From: Scardovia inopinata JCM 12537
GTDB lineage: Bacteria; Actinomycetota; Actinomycetes; Actinomycetales; Bifidobacteriaceae
DNA: 64,000 nucleotides
Reading direction: 5' to 3'
NCBI RefSeq assembly: GCF_001042695.1
Contig: NZ_AP012334.1
Location: 1,240,001-1,304,000 of the forward strand
The translations under genes and the position numbers were made by a program. Every line of letters begins with the position of its first letter. The first letter of the stretch is position 1. Below the pieces are notes generated by a model. That model was not told the origin of the DNA, ran no database searches, and saw nothing but the letters and a program-made list of their open reading frames with translations. Below are positions 17,435 to 27,110 of the stretch, piece by piece.

Positions 17435-18412
17435 CTAGGAAGTGACGAACCGTATAACCATCTGATCCTTGTTGTAATGTTCCCAAACACTGAAGCGGAT
17501 GGTCTGAGCTAACTCCCGCGCCTTTTGCCTATCCATCACCACGAATTGCTGATTCGTGGGTGAATCAAAAAAAGCCTGTACCCCTTGTCAAGAAAGCCTT
17601 GCTTCATTTTCTGCGCCATACGATCAGCATGACGGCTAATATGAAAGTAAAGATCGTCCGTAAAAAGCTGGTCAAACATCAACCCAAGCAGGCGGCCTTT
17701 TGCCAGTAAGGCCCCATGCTGCTTGACTCTGGTATCAAAGTGAGCTGGCCTATTTTTCTTAGTAAAAACGACTGCCTCTCCACATAAAGCCCCTATCTTA
17801 GTGCCTCCAATGTAGAAAACATCGCATAAGCGAGCAATATCTTCCAGGGTAAGATCGGCCTGATCACTCGCCAAACCATAGCCCAGGCGTGCTCCATCAA
17901 TATATAGACTAATATCAAAACGATCGCAGACAGAACGCAGCTCTTCCAATTCAGCTTTGCTGTAGATTGTCCCATACTCGGTGGGATATGAGATAAAAAG
18001 CATCTGTGGGAAAACCATATGCTCGTGATTTACATCCCTGTAAAAATTTTCAAGGTACGTGGATACATCCCGGGGGTCAACTTTGCCCTCAACGCTGGGC
18101 AGGGAGGACTTTGTGCCCGGAAAACTCAATCGCTCCGGCTTCATGCATATTAATATGCGCCGTCTCTGCTGCCAGCACTCCTCCGAAATCATCCAACATG
18201 GTATCAATAACTACCTGGTTAGTTTGCGTTCCTCCCACAAGAAAAGTAATCTCCGCCTCAGGAAGGCCGGTTGCTTTCCTGATTTTGTCAATCGCACTCT
18301 TAGTAAAAGAGTCAGCCCCATACCCCGGTTCTTGGATCATATTTGTCTGGGCCAATTTCTCCAAAATCTTGGGATGCGCCCCTTCTGAATAATCATTCTC
18401 AAACGAAATCAT
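17435..18412 (-). pseudogene. Low-specificity L-threonine aldolase, broken by two frameshifts
   Basis: Three consecutive reading frames together spell a PLP-dependent threonine aldolase, which would split threonine to glycine and acetaldehyde. The first part (18412 to about 18095) has MISFENDYSEGAHPKILEKL and HEAGAIEFSGHKVL. The middle part continues LPSVEGKVDPRDV, YIDGARLGYGL and the cofactor-lysine motif FYIGGTKIGALCGE. The last part, back in the first frame, is FFDSPTNQQFVVMD up to a TAG at 17435-17437. The first shift is near 18095-18105; the second falls in a run of seven T (minus strand) near 17568-17574, where one more T would restore the frame. The pieces cover the whole protein, so decay is recent, or the indels are sequence errors. 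Confidence 0.85.
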
Positions 18413-18654
18413 TGTTTTTCTTTCCGATTTGTTGCTGCGTTTTAACTTTTATTAGTTTTATTCCTCATTGTAAAAAGCATAGAGACTAAATTGTATTTTT
18501 ATCGATTACTTGTTACTTTATTTCTTCTTTTTCGGCTTCGTCAGTCAGATCTCTACAACGAAATTATACAAAATGTGTGGAAAGAACCAGAATAGAATAA
18601 AAATTACTAAGAATCATATAAGGATTATATAAAGAAAGAAATAAGCACAGCATT

Positions 18655-18760
18655 CTACTTATCTACCCCTCACCCAACTGCATAGTAAAAAAATCAAAAT
18701 GGCTTAATTTAGCGTTTTTCCATTTTTCCCTTTGCAGTTGGGTGAGGGGTAGATAAGTAG
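18655..18760. repeat. Perfect 28-bp inverted repeat with 50-bp spacer
   Basis: The left arm (18655-18682) starts CTACTTATCTACCCC; the right arm (18733-18760) is its exact reverse complement and ends GGGGTAGATAAGTAG. Inside the spacer, AAAATGG/CCATTTT and GCT/AGC continue pairing, so one transcript could fold into a single long hairpin of about 106 nt. No T-run or flanking gene end fits a terminator, and no clear target duplication was seen at the borders. It may be a small non-autonomous element (MITE-like) or a structured RNA. Confidence 0.9.
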
Positions 18761-19190
18761 CAAACAAACATAGAGAATATTCTGATGCTATTCCGAATGC
18801 ATTCTGCATGCAGATTCATGGATTACTTTGAATCAACTGATGAAACGAGACAATTTGCACGAAGCATCAGGGATTGTTGGGAGACCATTGAGAGGCATTG
18901 AGGGGCTGTTGAGGGGCATCGAAGGCCATGGCATAAGCACCGACAACCGTATTTTGTAAGGTTCAGTAGTCCATTTCAGTCGTTCGTTGTTTCAATTAGT
19001 TCATTAATTCACATTAATTCACTAGTTCCTTAATTCACTAATTCAGTAGGGAAAGAAGACAACCCAGCAACAATGGTGATCCAGGAGGACAGGTAAGACA
19101 AAAAGAATACATCGAAATACATCGAAAGAATTCAACGAACAAATAATCCAAAAGAGTAAATCAAAAGAATAAGACGACAAGAGAATAGAT
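18761..19190. other. Non-coding stretch with short repeats between the inverted repeat and the clpC terminator
   Basis: No gene is supported. Two local repeat patches are visible: GAGGGGC/GAGAGGC-type units around 18885-18925 and TTAATTCAC-type units around 19003-19045. Together with 18413-18654, which must include the threonine aldolase promoter, this is the longest gene-free part of the window. Confidence 0.5.
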
Positions 19191-19232
19191 CAAAAAAAGG
19201 GGAGGTTAACTGGCTTTCCAGTTAACCTCCCC
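19191..19232 (-). terminator. Rho-independent terminator of clpC
   Basis: GGGGAGGTTAACTGG (19199-19213) pairs perfectly with CCAGTTAACCTCCCC (19218-19232) around a 4-nt loop. On the minus strand it is followed by seven T. It lies about 112 bp after the clpC stop. Confidence 0.95.
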
Positions 19233-19344
19233 CTCAAGAAGAACTGCATCTACTGCATCTGCCTCACGATCTTCTATTCAAGGAAAAGAAATATCCTCAG
19301 GACCGATGGCAAAATGTGCCCTTGCCTCCTTACTCCTCCACTGA

Positions 19345-21993
19345 TCACTCACTCACTGGTCCTGATTCTGAGGAGGCGGCCTGACCAGTTGCTTCAGCAG
19401 AATCCGAAGAATCAAAAGAAGAATCAGAAGAAGCGGGAGCAGAATTCACCTCGGCTCCCACCGGAAGCGGTTCCGCAGCCTGGGCTGAATCTCCATCAGT
19501 ACCATCTCCATCGGGACCGCCAACCTCATAGGGGTGGCTGCTGAAGGTAAATTCGCCAAGAATTCCTTCACCTTCAGCATTCACAACAATCTGCTCATTC
19601 TCGCGAATTTTACCCATGAGAATTTCTTCCGAGATGGCATCTTCAATGTCGCGTTGAATAACACGGCGCAAAGGACGAGCTCCCAACAGAGGGTCGAATC
19701 CCTTTTCTGCCAGCAAATCCTTGGCAGCATCGGTCAGTTCCATAGACATGTGCCGTTCGAAGAGGCGATCGTTGAGGGCCTTAACATCCAGCTCCACAAT
19801 CTGCCGAACCTGAGATTCCGTCAGCTGCTTGAAAACAATGATGTCATCCAGACGATTGAGGAACTCCGGACGGAACTGCTCCTTGAGCTCGCTCTGTACC
19901 TGATCCTTCATTCGCTGATAACTGGTTTCCGTGTTACCGCCTAGGTTGAAGCCGGTGCTTTGACTCTGGGCAATCTTATTGGTCCCCAGATTTGTCGTCA
20001 TAATAATGATGGTGTTCTTGAAATCAACCTTGCGGCCCTGCCCATCGGTCAAATGTCCATCATCCAATACCTGCAGCAGGGTATTGAAAATGTCAGGATG
20101 AGCTTTTTCAATCTCATCGAAGAGAATAACAGAGAAAGGTTTGCGCCGAACCTTTTCGGTCAGTTCGCCACCCTCTTCATAACCCACATATCCTGGAGGA
20201 GCTCCGAAAAGACGAGAGGTTGAGTACTTCTCGCCGAACTCCGACATATCCACCCGGATAAGGGCGTCTTCATCATCAAAGAGATACTCAGCCAAAGCCT
20301 TTGCCAACTCTGTCTTTCCAACACCAGTAGGACCAGCGAATATGAAAGAACCGGAAGGACGCTTGGGGTCCTTGAGCCCAACGCGGGCACGGCGAATGGA
20401 CCGGGACAGGGCTTCAACAGCTTCATCCTGACCAATAACCCGCTTATGAAGTTCGGCCTCCATATTCAACAGCTTCTTGGATTCAGTCTCCGTCAGCTTG
20501 AAAACAGGTATTCCGGTAGCCGAAGAAATCACATGAGCAATGGTATCTTCATCAACCACCATGGATACATCAGACTCACCCTCACGCCAGGACTTTTCCT
20601 TATCCTTGCGCTCCTGCTCCAGCTTCTCCTGAGCATCACGCAGAGAAGCAGCCTTCTCAAAGTCCTGATCGGCAATAGCCTTATCCTTATCGGCCTTTAC
20701 TTTTGCAACCTTGACATCCAGCTCCTTTAAAGCACTGGGGGCGGTCAGGCGTTTAATTCTCAGACGTGCGCCGGCCTCATCGATCAGATCGATGGCCTTG
20801 TCTGGAAGATTACGGTCCTGAATATACCGGGCAGACAGCTCGGCAGCAGATTGAATGGCAGCATCGGTAATGGTCACATGATGATGATCTTCGTACTTTT
20901 TACGCAGACCCTTAAGAATTTCAATGGTTTCAGCGATAGTTGGCTCAGCAACTTGTATGGGCTGGAAACGCCGTTCCAGGGCAGCATCTTTTTCGATGTA
21001 TTTGCGGTATTCATCGGTAGTGGTTGCACCAATGGTTTGGAGCTCGCCCCTGGCCAGCAAAGGCTTCAGCATATCAGAAGCCCCCATTGCCCCATCAGCA
21101 GAGCCAGCCCCTACTATGGTATGGATTTCATCGATGAAGAGAACAATATCGCCACGAGTTTTGATCTCCTTGAAAACCTTCTTCAGACGCTCCTCAAAAT
21201 CACCACGATAGCGGGAACCAGCAATCATAGAGCCTAGGTCCAAAGCATAAACCTGCTTATCTTTTAAGGTCTCTGGGACATCGCCAGCAACAATTTTCTG
21301 AGCCAGACCTTCAACTACAGCAGTCTTCCCCACGCCAGGCTCACCAATCAGGACAGGATTGTTCTTGGTGCGGCGGGAAAGAATAACCATAACCCGTTCA
21401 ATCTCATTGCTGCGGCCTATCACCGGATCAAGCTTGCCTTCGCGAGCTTCTTCGGTAAGATTGCGGCCAAACTGATCCAACAGAGAGGAACCACTCTTGG
21501 CTGACTTATCTGTTATACCGCCGGCATTTGTCATATCATTCTTGGAGGCGTCAGCACTGGTATCGCGGATTGCATCGATTACGCTGGTCCTCAGATCAGC
21601 AACATCCACACCCATCTTGACCAGAACCTGAGTTCCCACGCCCTCACCCTCGCGGATAAGGCCCAAAAGAACATGCTCAGTACCAATATAACTGTGCCCC
21701 AGCTGCAGAGCTTCCCTCAAAGAAAGCTCCAGCACTTGCCGAGCATGAGGGGTAAAAGGTATATGACCGGTAGGAGCAGCCGATCCTTTGCCGATCATCT
21801 CTTCCACTTGCTGTCGGGTAGCATCAAGCTCTACCCCTTTAGAGGCGAGCGCCTTGGCAGCAACGCCCTCACCCTCGCGGATAAGGCCAAGGAGAAGGTG
21901 CTCAGTACCAATATAATTGTGTTTGAGCGACCGGGCTTCTTCCTGCGCCAGGACAATAACGCGCCTGGCTCTGTCTGTAAACCGTTCGAACAT
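19345..21993 (-). CDS. clpC: ATP-dependent Clp protease ATP-binding subunit ClpC
   Basis: This hexameric AAA+ unfoldase feeds proteins to ClpP and controls protein quality and regulator turnover. The 882-residue protein has a double Clp_N repeat (about residues 1-150; each copy has [17 protein letters not shown] or similar), a first ATPase module with [15 protein letters not shown], a UVR-like coiled middle segment ([15 protein letters not shown]) and a second module with [15 protein letters not shown] and MTTNLG. The C-terminal 60 residues are a Ser/Ala/Asp-rich tail. It is transcribed alone, ends in a strong terminator and has a palindrome upstream that could be a ClgR-type operator. Confidence 0.97.
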   Translation of the reverse strand: MFERFTDRARRVIVLAQEEARSLKHNYIGTEHLLLGLIREGEGVAAKALASKGVELDATRQQVEEMIGKGSAAPTGHIPFTPHARQVLELSLREALQLGHSYIGTEHVLLGLIREGEGVGTQVLVKMGVDVADLRTSVIDAIRDTSADASKNDMTNAGGITDKSAKSGSSLLDQFGRNLTEEAREGKLDPVIGRSNEIERVMVILSRRTKNNPVLIGEPGVGKTAVVEGLAQKIVAGDVPETLKDKQVYALDLGSMIAGSRYRGDFEERLKKVFKEIKTRGDIVLFIDEIHTIVGAGSADGAMGASDMLKPLLARGELQTIGATTTDEYRKYIEKDAALERRFQPIQVAEPTIAETIEILKGLRKKYEDHHHVTITDAAIQSAAELSARYIQDRNLPDKAIDLIDEAGARLRIKRLTAPSALKELDVKVAKVKADKDKAIADQDFEKAASLRDAQEKLEQERKDKEKSWREGESDVSMVVDEDTIAHVISSATGIPVFKLTETESKKLLNMEAELHKRVIGQDEAVEALSRSIRRARVGLKDPKRPSGSFIFAGPTGVGKTELAKALAEYLFDDEDALIRVDMSEFGEKYSTSRLFGAPPGYVGYEEGGELTEKVRRKPFSVILFDEIEKAHPDIFNTLLQVLDDGHLTDGQGRKVDFKNTIIIMTTNLGTNKIAQSQSTGFNLGGNTETSYQRMKDQVQSELKEQFRPEFLNRLDDIIVFKQLTESQVRQIVELDVKALNDRLFERHMSMELTDAAKDLLAEKGFDPLLGARPLRRVIQRDIEDAISEEILMGKIRENEQIVVNAEGEGILGEFTFSSHPYEVGGPDGDGTDGDSAQAAEPLPVGAEVNSAPASSDSSFDSSDSAEATGQAASSESGPVSE

Positions 21994-22095
21994 AAATTAT
22001 TCCTCTTATTTCCGGTATCTCATGACGAAATATCTACAGTTAACTATACAGATTCTGTCTGACCCATAATCCCAAATCCACCTGAATTCAGCCCA

Positions 22096-22114
22096 TGACG
22101 CAAAAGTTGCGCCA
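22096..22114. promoter_or_regulatory. Palindrome upstream of clpC, candidate stress-regulator operator
   Basis: CGCAA-N3-TTGCG (22099-22111), with outer TG/CA also matching, forms a 19-bp near-palindrome about 105 bp before the clpC start. In actinobacteria clpC is controlled by ClgR, whose sites are CGC/GCG palindromes. The spacing here differs from the best-known ClgR box, so the assignment is tentative. Confidence 0.4.
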
Positions 22115-22265
22115 AACCGACTCAACTATTGGTTGAAAGGTACAGGACCTTGGCAGAATGGGCAGAGTGGGCAGATTCATGGAACGCCTGGGCGGAAACA
22201 ATCGAAATGCGCTACACTGTAAGAGTATTAAGTATAAGTTCTTGTGGATGATTCGGGAGACAACG

Positions 22266-23189
22266 ATGGCAAACGAACAAAAAACAGCAGATCTTGTAGT
22301 AGGAGTCGATGGTTCACAAGAGTCGTTTGGAGCTCTGCGCTGGGCTTTAACAGAAGCTTCCTTAACTGGACAGAAGGTTAATGCAGTCTATGGATGGACT
22401 CAGTCCTGGGACATGGGAGAGCGTCCGCAGACAGATGAAGAATGGGAAAGACTGCATAAAATTATTTCCTTAGAGCTGGATGAATGGGTTGCCAAGGCCA
22501 GCGCCGGACTTGACTTTGATCGTTCTCACCTAGAAAAAACTTCCGTCCATGCAGCAGGCTCGACTGCCCTTCTAGAGCTAGGACAGAACGCCCAGCAGAT
22601 TGTTGTTGGCCGTCGGTCCCTAAGCCGTTTAGCCCGATGGTTTTTAGGATCGATTTCTGATTCCCTCATAGACCAGGCCACTGTTCCCGTGACAGTTGTA
22701 CGAGGCCAGCATCTGCAGCCAGATCAGACAAAAACACAGGCTCATACGCATACTCAAGAAGCTACAGGGTCCCCATCAATCCTAGTGGGAATTGATGGAT
22801 CCTCAGTCTCAGGACGGGCTTTGAAATTCGCTGCATCCGAAGCAGCCCGCACTGGTTGTAGCCTGAAAGTTCTCTATTGCTGGAAAATGAAAAGTTTGGG
22901 AGAGCTGTCGGACAGAACACACGCCATCCCCAGCAAAGAAGAAGCCCACGACTACGCCAATAAAATTGTCAGGGACATTATTGAGGCAGCTCATTTACCG
23001 GCAGACCTGCACGTGGAAGGCCAGGCTGTCCACGCTGAAGCTGTCAAAGGTCTCACCGATGGATCGGCCACAGCCCGCCGTCTTATTGTTGGTTCTCGAG
23101 GATTAACAGGCTTGGATGCCTTTGTATTGGGATCGGTCAGTAAACAGTTGATAGACAGCAGTTTATGCCCGCTTACTATCGTTCATTAA
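22266..23189 (+). CDS. Universal stress protein with two UspA domains
   Basis: This 307-residue protein is two Usp domains in tandem (about residues 8-150 and 170-305). Each carries the ATP-binding pattern G-x2-G-x9-G-S: GRRSLSRLARWFLGSISDS in the first and GSRGLTGLDAFVLGSVSKQ in the second; the start strands are LVVGVDGS and ILVGIDGS. The longer upstream frame was rejected because CGGGAGA lies just before the ATG at 22266 and the first domain begins there. Such tandem proteins bind ATP and act in dormancy and stress. Its last 27 bases overlap the 3' end of the convergent DUF3027 gene. Confidence 0.92.
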   Translation: MANEQKTADLVVGVDGSQESFGALRWALTEASLTGQKVNAVYGWTQSWDMGERPQTDEEWERLHKIISLELDEWVAKASAGLDFDRSHLEKTSVHAAGSTALLELGQNAQQIVVGRRSLSRLARWFLGSISDSLIDQATVPVTVVRGQHLQPDQTKTQAHTHTQEATGSPSILVGIDGSSVSGRALKFAASEAARTGCSLKVLYCWKMKSLGELSDRTHAIPSKEEAHDYANKIVRDIIEAAHLPADLHVEGQAVHAEAVKGLTDGSATARRLIVGSRGLTGLDAFVLGSVSKQLIDSSLCPLTIVH

Positions 23190-24203
23190 CTCATCTGGTT
23201 CTGCTGATTCCAGAGCAGCCTCGGTTGTGATCTCATCAGACTCTTCCTCTGGGGTCTGCGAAGATTCTTCGATGAGCTCGACCTGCGAGTTTTCATCGCG
23301 CTGAGTTTGGGGGATGATTTCGATGCTGTCTACATCATCATCAACTCGGGGCTCCGACTGAACCCAGAGAGGGGTAGGATCAGGTGGCTCAATTTCAGAA
23401 TGACTGCCGCAGCCATGATCCAAAGAAACAACCCTACCATCGTCTTGGCTCCATTTGTTAGCGCAAACCCCAAACATGGTTCCCAGTTGTCCCTGAAGAG
23501 GGATAAAAAAAGCACACGACTGGCAAACATTGCCCCCTGCGGTTTGAGTTGACATGGATTTGGGGCCGTGAGGACCATTATGCCATCTCTTGGCGGTCTC
23601 TCCTTTAGCCTGGGCAGTCATCACATGACGGCAGGAGAGCCTGAAAGTATCGACTGCATCAAGAACGTCTTCCCGAGATGTAGTGGATGTCGATTCCGAA
23701 TCGGAACTCGTTTGCTGCTCACGATCCTGCTGCGGGCTGTGCTCAGGATTTAGGTCACGTTCAGACTCGTTGGCAGGCCGGTCGGTATGGAGGGGGCGGG
23801 TTTCAGCTGAAATATCAGTCACTCCCTCCTCTAAGCGCGAATCATCTTCAGCGGTCCCCAACACATCAGTAGGAGACAGATCTTCAGGCAAAATCCTGTC
23901 TTTCCAGGGTATCCACTCGGGGGCGAGAAGAGATTCTCCTGTAGGTATCAGAGAAGATTCATCGACTGTCCATCGGTCAGCATCTTGATCGTGATAAACG
24001 GTAACAGACCACTGCCAGCCTTCATAGCCGGTAATATGGGAGGCAAAGCGATAATCATACAGGTTTTCCCCCACCAGCTGGGCTGAAACAAAATCACCTA
24101 CGTCTTCCGGCTCTTCAGCCATTTCTAAAGCAACCTGCCTGGCCAGATCCTCTGCTTCCTGGCTGGGGGTGACGTGACTCGTGTGTACCTGATTTTCTGC
24201 CAT
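23163..24203 (-). CDS. DUF3027 domain protein
   Basis: This 346-residue actinobacterial protein is of unknown function. The N-terminal half (AEDLARQVALEMAEEPEDVG and HITGYEGWQWSVTVYHDQ) matches DUF3027. A linker of about 60 Ser/Glu-rich residues leads to a second conserved block with CRHVMTAQAKGE, VCQSCAFFIPLQGQLGTMFG and VSLDHGCGSHS, whose Cys/His pattern could bind zinc. The C-terminus is acidic. It precedes the histidine kinase block and overlaps the usp gene tail to tail. Confidence 0.82.
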   Translation of the reverse strand: MAENQVHTSHVTPSQEAEDLARQVALEMAEEPEDVGDFVSAQLVGENLYDYRFASHITGYEGWQWSVTVYHDQDADRWTVDESSLIPTGESLLAPEWIPWKDRILPEDLSPTDVLGTAEDDSRLEEGVTDISAETRPLHTDRPANESERDLNPEHSPQQDREQQTSSDSESTSTTSREDVLDAVDTFRLSCRHVMTAQAKGETAKRWHNGPHGPKSMSTQTAGGNVCQSCAFFIPLQGQLGTMFGVCANKWSQDDGRVVSLDHGCGSHSEIEPPDPTPLWVQSEPRVDDDVDSIEIIPQTQRDENSQVELIEESSQTPEEESDEITTEAALESAEPDELMNDSKRA

Positions 24204-24224
24204 TATAACCGCACTCTTGGGAAA

Positions 24225-24614
24225 CTAATCCTGAACATCGAAATTATCGGCAACCGCCCTAAGCATAGTTGCCAGCTTATGGGATTCTTTGGTCGAAGGA
24301 TAGCGGTGCCTGCGCAAACTGTTGCCAGCCGAATCCAGCAGCTTGATAAGGTCCTCCACAATCACAGCCATATCATCAGCCTTGGGCCTGGTTGCTTTGA
24401 CAACAGAAGGAGCAGGACCAACAACTACCAGATCCATAGCCTGGGGGCCCCGCCGGCTATCGATTCGTGAGAACTCAACCTTGGCTCCCTTGCGCAGTTT
24501 ACTAATCCCTGCTGGCAGAGCTGTCTTCGGCAGGAAGACATCCTCACCATCATCGCTGGTAATAAAGCCATAACCTTTCTTGGCATCAAACCACCGAATC
24601 TTTCCACTAGGCAT
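24225..24614 (-). CDS. Cold-shock domain protein with C-terminal extension
   Basis: This 129-residue protein has a cold-shock domain (about 1-67) with RNP motifs KGYGFIT and DVFLP; CspA proteins bind single-stranded RNA and DNA. It is followed by a helical extension of about 60 residues ending in DNFDVQD, typical of the larger actinobacterial CspA relatives. The ATG at 24614 was chosen because GAGGTG lies six bases upstream. It precedes the DUF3027 gene on the same strand with a 21-bp gap, so they may be co-transcribed. Confidence 0.92.
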   Translation of the reverse strand: MPSGKIRWFDAKKGYGFITSDDGEDVFLPKTALPAGISKLRKGAKVEFSRIDSRRGPQAMDLVVVGPAPSVVKATRPKADDMAVIVEDLIKLLDSAGNSLRRHRYPSTKESHKLATMLRAVADNFDVQD

Positions 24615-24680
24615 AGTGCACACCTCATATTCATTTTCCCAAACAATAGCTACCCAAATTCTACCCCACGTTTGAGAGTT

Positions 24681-27110
24681 TCACTGCTGAGAAGAATTAT
24701 CCTGTCCTGCTTTATCAGTTTCCCGCTTATCGAATGGCTTGTAAACAATTTGCCTAATCTGCTCTTGCTGGTGCTGTTCCTGCTTTCTGCGCCGTTTTTG
24801 CGCCTGGCGATTCTTCCGTGCATCTTCCACTGACGTGTGAGGCTGATCGGAACCAGCAGTATTATCAAGGAACATGCGGGTTTGGGAAGAAGGAATGATG
24901 ATTGTAAAACTCAGTCCTCCCCCCGGGGTGGTCGTCGCACAGATAAAGCCATGATGGGCCTTAACCACAGCCAAGGCGATGGACATTCCCAGTCCGCTTC
25001 CTCCTTTTTGCCTGGCTCTGGAAGGGTCAGTCGTATAGAAACGCTCAAAAATTTTCGTCATCTTTTCAGAATTCACCCCAGGACCGTGATCGCTCACATG
25101 AATGATAGCGAATTCACGACCAGAGTTGGTTTTCTTAGCCACAGCGACATCTTCCAGGAAAGCAGCAAGCGTGGAAGAGGAAGGATCATACTTACTCAAA
25201 TCAGCTGACGAAGTAACAGCTTTGACCAGGGAAACCCCAATTTCTACCGGAGAATCGGCAGGAGTGTAGCGGTGAATATTGCCAATAATATTCGTCACTA
25301 CCTGTCTGATTCTGGTGGGATCTCCCCCGACGCTTACTTCGGGAACGGTTCCAGGGACAATAGACAGACGTTTTTCTACAGGAACAGCTAAAGTCTGCTG
25401 GTGAGTGTCAGCAGAGGAGGCAGTATTTTTTCTAGCGAAACCGCGGGAAAGATTACCATTAAGAGTATGGCTAAGATTATGGCCCCTCCCCCAATTCTGG
25501 TTTCTGCCCCTGCTTTTGTCTCCTGTCTTTCCTTTCCCGCCAGCCTTGCCTTTTTCTCCGGTCTTGTTTGTCTTATTAGCACCGGTCTTGTCAATACCCC
25601 TTCTGACCGGCTGATAGGACCGGGCGTCCTGGGAAAAGCGAGAATCTTGGGAGGAGCGGGCAGTCCGAGAGAATCTGTCAGCAAAATCAGTCTGGTCGTC
25701 ATCTGAATTCTCGGGCTCTGCCGAGGCTGATACGCTTGTTCCAGCTGCAACTGCTGCAATTTGCGACAACATGGAAGTTTGGTCTACCGCAACTCGACCC
25801 AGGGTGATAGTCCGCTGAGGATCTAAAGCATGAAGATCTTCAGCAGCTTCCTTGATGATCTGATCCAGCCTCATTTTCTGACCCAGATCGATTCCCCTGC
25901 CTTCATCCAGACGGGCCAGAGATAAGAGGGCCTCCACCAGACTTGACATACGGGTGGATGAAGTCTCAATATGATCGATGGCTGTATCAGCCCGTTCCAG
26001 GGCACCGGGAGTATCCCTCTGCATCTTATAAAGTTCTGCATAGCCATGTATGGCAGCCAAAGGGGTCCTGAGTTCATGGCTGGCGTCAGAGACAAAACGC
26101 TTCATCTGTTCAGTTGTTTCTTCCTGTTTCTTGAAGCTTCCTTCGATTCTGGAAAGCATGGCATTGAGAGAAGAAGACAGGGAACCAATTTCTGTGTTAG
26201 TCGGAGCGGCAGGAACACGCTGAGACAGATCTCCTGCGGCGATCTGAGCAGCCGTTTTTTCAATGCGTTTCAAGGGTTTCAGCGCCTGACGAATGGACAA
26301 AAGAGCCAGGAGGGCACCGCAGATAATAACAGCAACATCAACAATAATGAAGTATCGCACAATCCGGCTGACAGCATCATTGACCCAATAGAGTGATTTG
26401 GCAATATAAACCACATACTGAGTCTCGCCGGTGTCAGGATCTGGAATGCTGATTGCCCGTACCAACCAATCCGTTGAAGCACGAACGTAGGCAGCTTGAT
26501 CATACTTTTTGTTCAGTACCGTAACTCTGGCAGGGACTATTACTGCTTCCCCATCAAGCGGAACCTGGCTGACAATGAAGGAAGACGATGACAAGCGGGG
26601 AATGGAGATTAGATTATTGCTGGCAATAGAAGTAAAGGGGGTGGCCAGGATACGATATTGAGCATCCCGAATCTGCATAAAATAATCTGTGGGTCCGTTT
26701 GTTCCCTGCGCTTCCAGAAAATCATTCAAGGCCTGCTGGGTCTCTCTCTTGCTGGCAGTCGAATCAGAACTATCCGTACTGTCAGAGAAGCCCTGACGAT
26801 TGAATATATTTTCTCTCCGGGAAGCCTGCCGCTGAATCAGGGCAACATTTTTTCTCACCGATTCTGCCTCTTGAATCAACTGGGTGTTCGTTTGATCCAT
26901 AAGAGCAGCATAGACCAGCTGGTGAGCAGCAAAAGTCATAAAAATCCCAGCAATCATGATGATCAGGAAAACCAGAGTGGTTAGCTTTGCTGTCAAAGGG
27001 ATATAACTGGCGCGGAGCCGATGCTTATCCCGCCAGCGAGAAAAACGGGAAACAGCCTGGGGCTTGTGCCTGGACTGTTTCCCGGACGTTTCTGATGTAT
27101 GAGTGTCCAT
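24681..27110 (-). CDS. Sensor histidine kinase with a long disordered insert
   Basis: This 809-residue membrane kinase is the partner of the adjacent response regulator, whose stop overlaps its start by one base. Transmembrane helices lie near residues 43-63 and 251-272, with an extracellular sensor domain between them. HAMP follows (about 274-325), then the dimerisation and phosphoacceptor box SDASHELRTPL with H345. The ATPase domain has an N box (VTNIIGNIHRYTP near 605-617), HVSDHGPGV and GGSGLGMSIA. Between the two, about residues 440-580, is a Ser/Gln- then Lys/Gly/Arg-rich stretch that the family lacks. The C-terminal tail of about 70 residues is Arg/Gln-rich. Layout resembles TcrY/TrcS-type kinases. 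The signal is unknown. Confidence 0.93.
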   Translation of the reverse strand: MDTHTSETSGKQSRHKPQAVSRFSRWRDKHRLRASYIPLTAKLTTLVFLIIMIAGIFMTFAAHQLVYAALMDQTNTQLIQEAESVRKNVALIQRQASRRENIFNRQGFSDSTDSSDSTASKRETQQALNDFLEAQGTNGPTDYFMQIRDAQYRILATPFTSIASNNLISIPRLSSSSFIVSQVPLDGEAVIVPARVTVLNKKYDQAAYVRASTDWLVRAISIPDPDTGETQYVVYIAKSLYWVNDAVSRIVRYFIIVDVAVIICGALLALLSIRQALKPLKRIEKTAAQIAAGDLSQRVPAAPTNTEIGSLSSSLNAMLSRIEGSFKKQEETTEQMKRFVSDASHELRTPLAAIHGYAELYKMQRDTPGALERADTAIDHIETSSTRMSSLVEALLSLARLDEGRGIDLGQKMRLDQIIKEAAEDLHALDPQRTITLGRVAVDQTSMLSQIAAVAAGTSVSASAEPENSDDDQTDFADRFSRTARSSQDSRFSQDARSYQPVRRGIDKTGANKTNKTGEKGKAGGKGKTGDKSRGRNQNWGRGHNLSHTLNGNLSRGFARKNTASSADTHQQTLAVPVEKRLSIVPGTVPEVSVGGDPTRIRQVVTNIIGNIHRYTPADSPVEIGVSLVKAVTSSADLSKYDPSSSTLAAFLEDVAVAKKTNSGREFAIIHVSDHGPGVNSEKMTKIFERFYTTDPSRARQKGGSGLGMSIALAVVKAHHGFICATTTPGGGLSFTIIIPSSQTRMFLDNTAGSDQPHTSVEDARKNRQAQKRRRKQEQHQQEQIRQIVYKPFDKRETDKAGQDNSSQQ

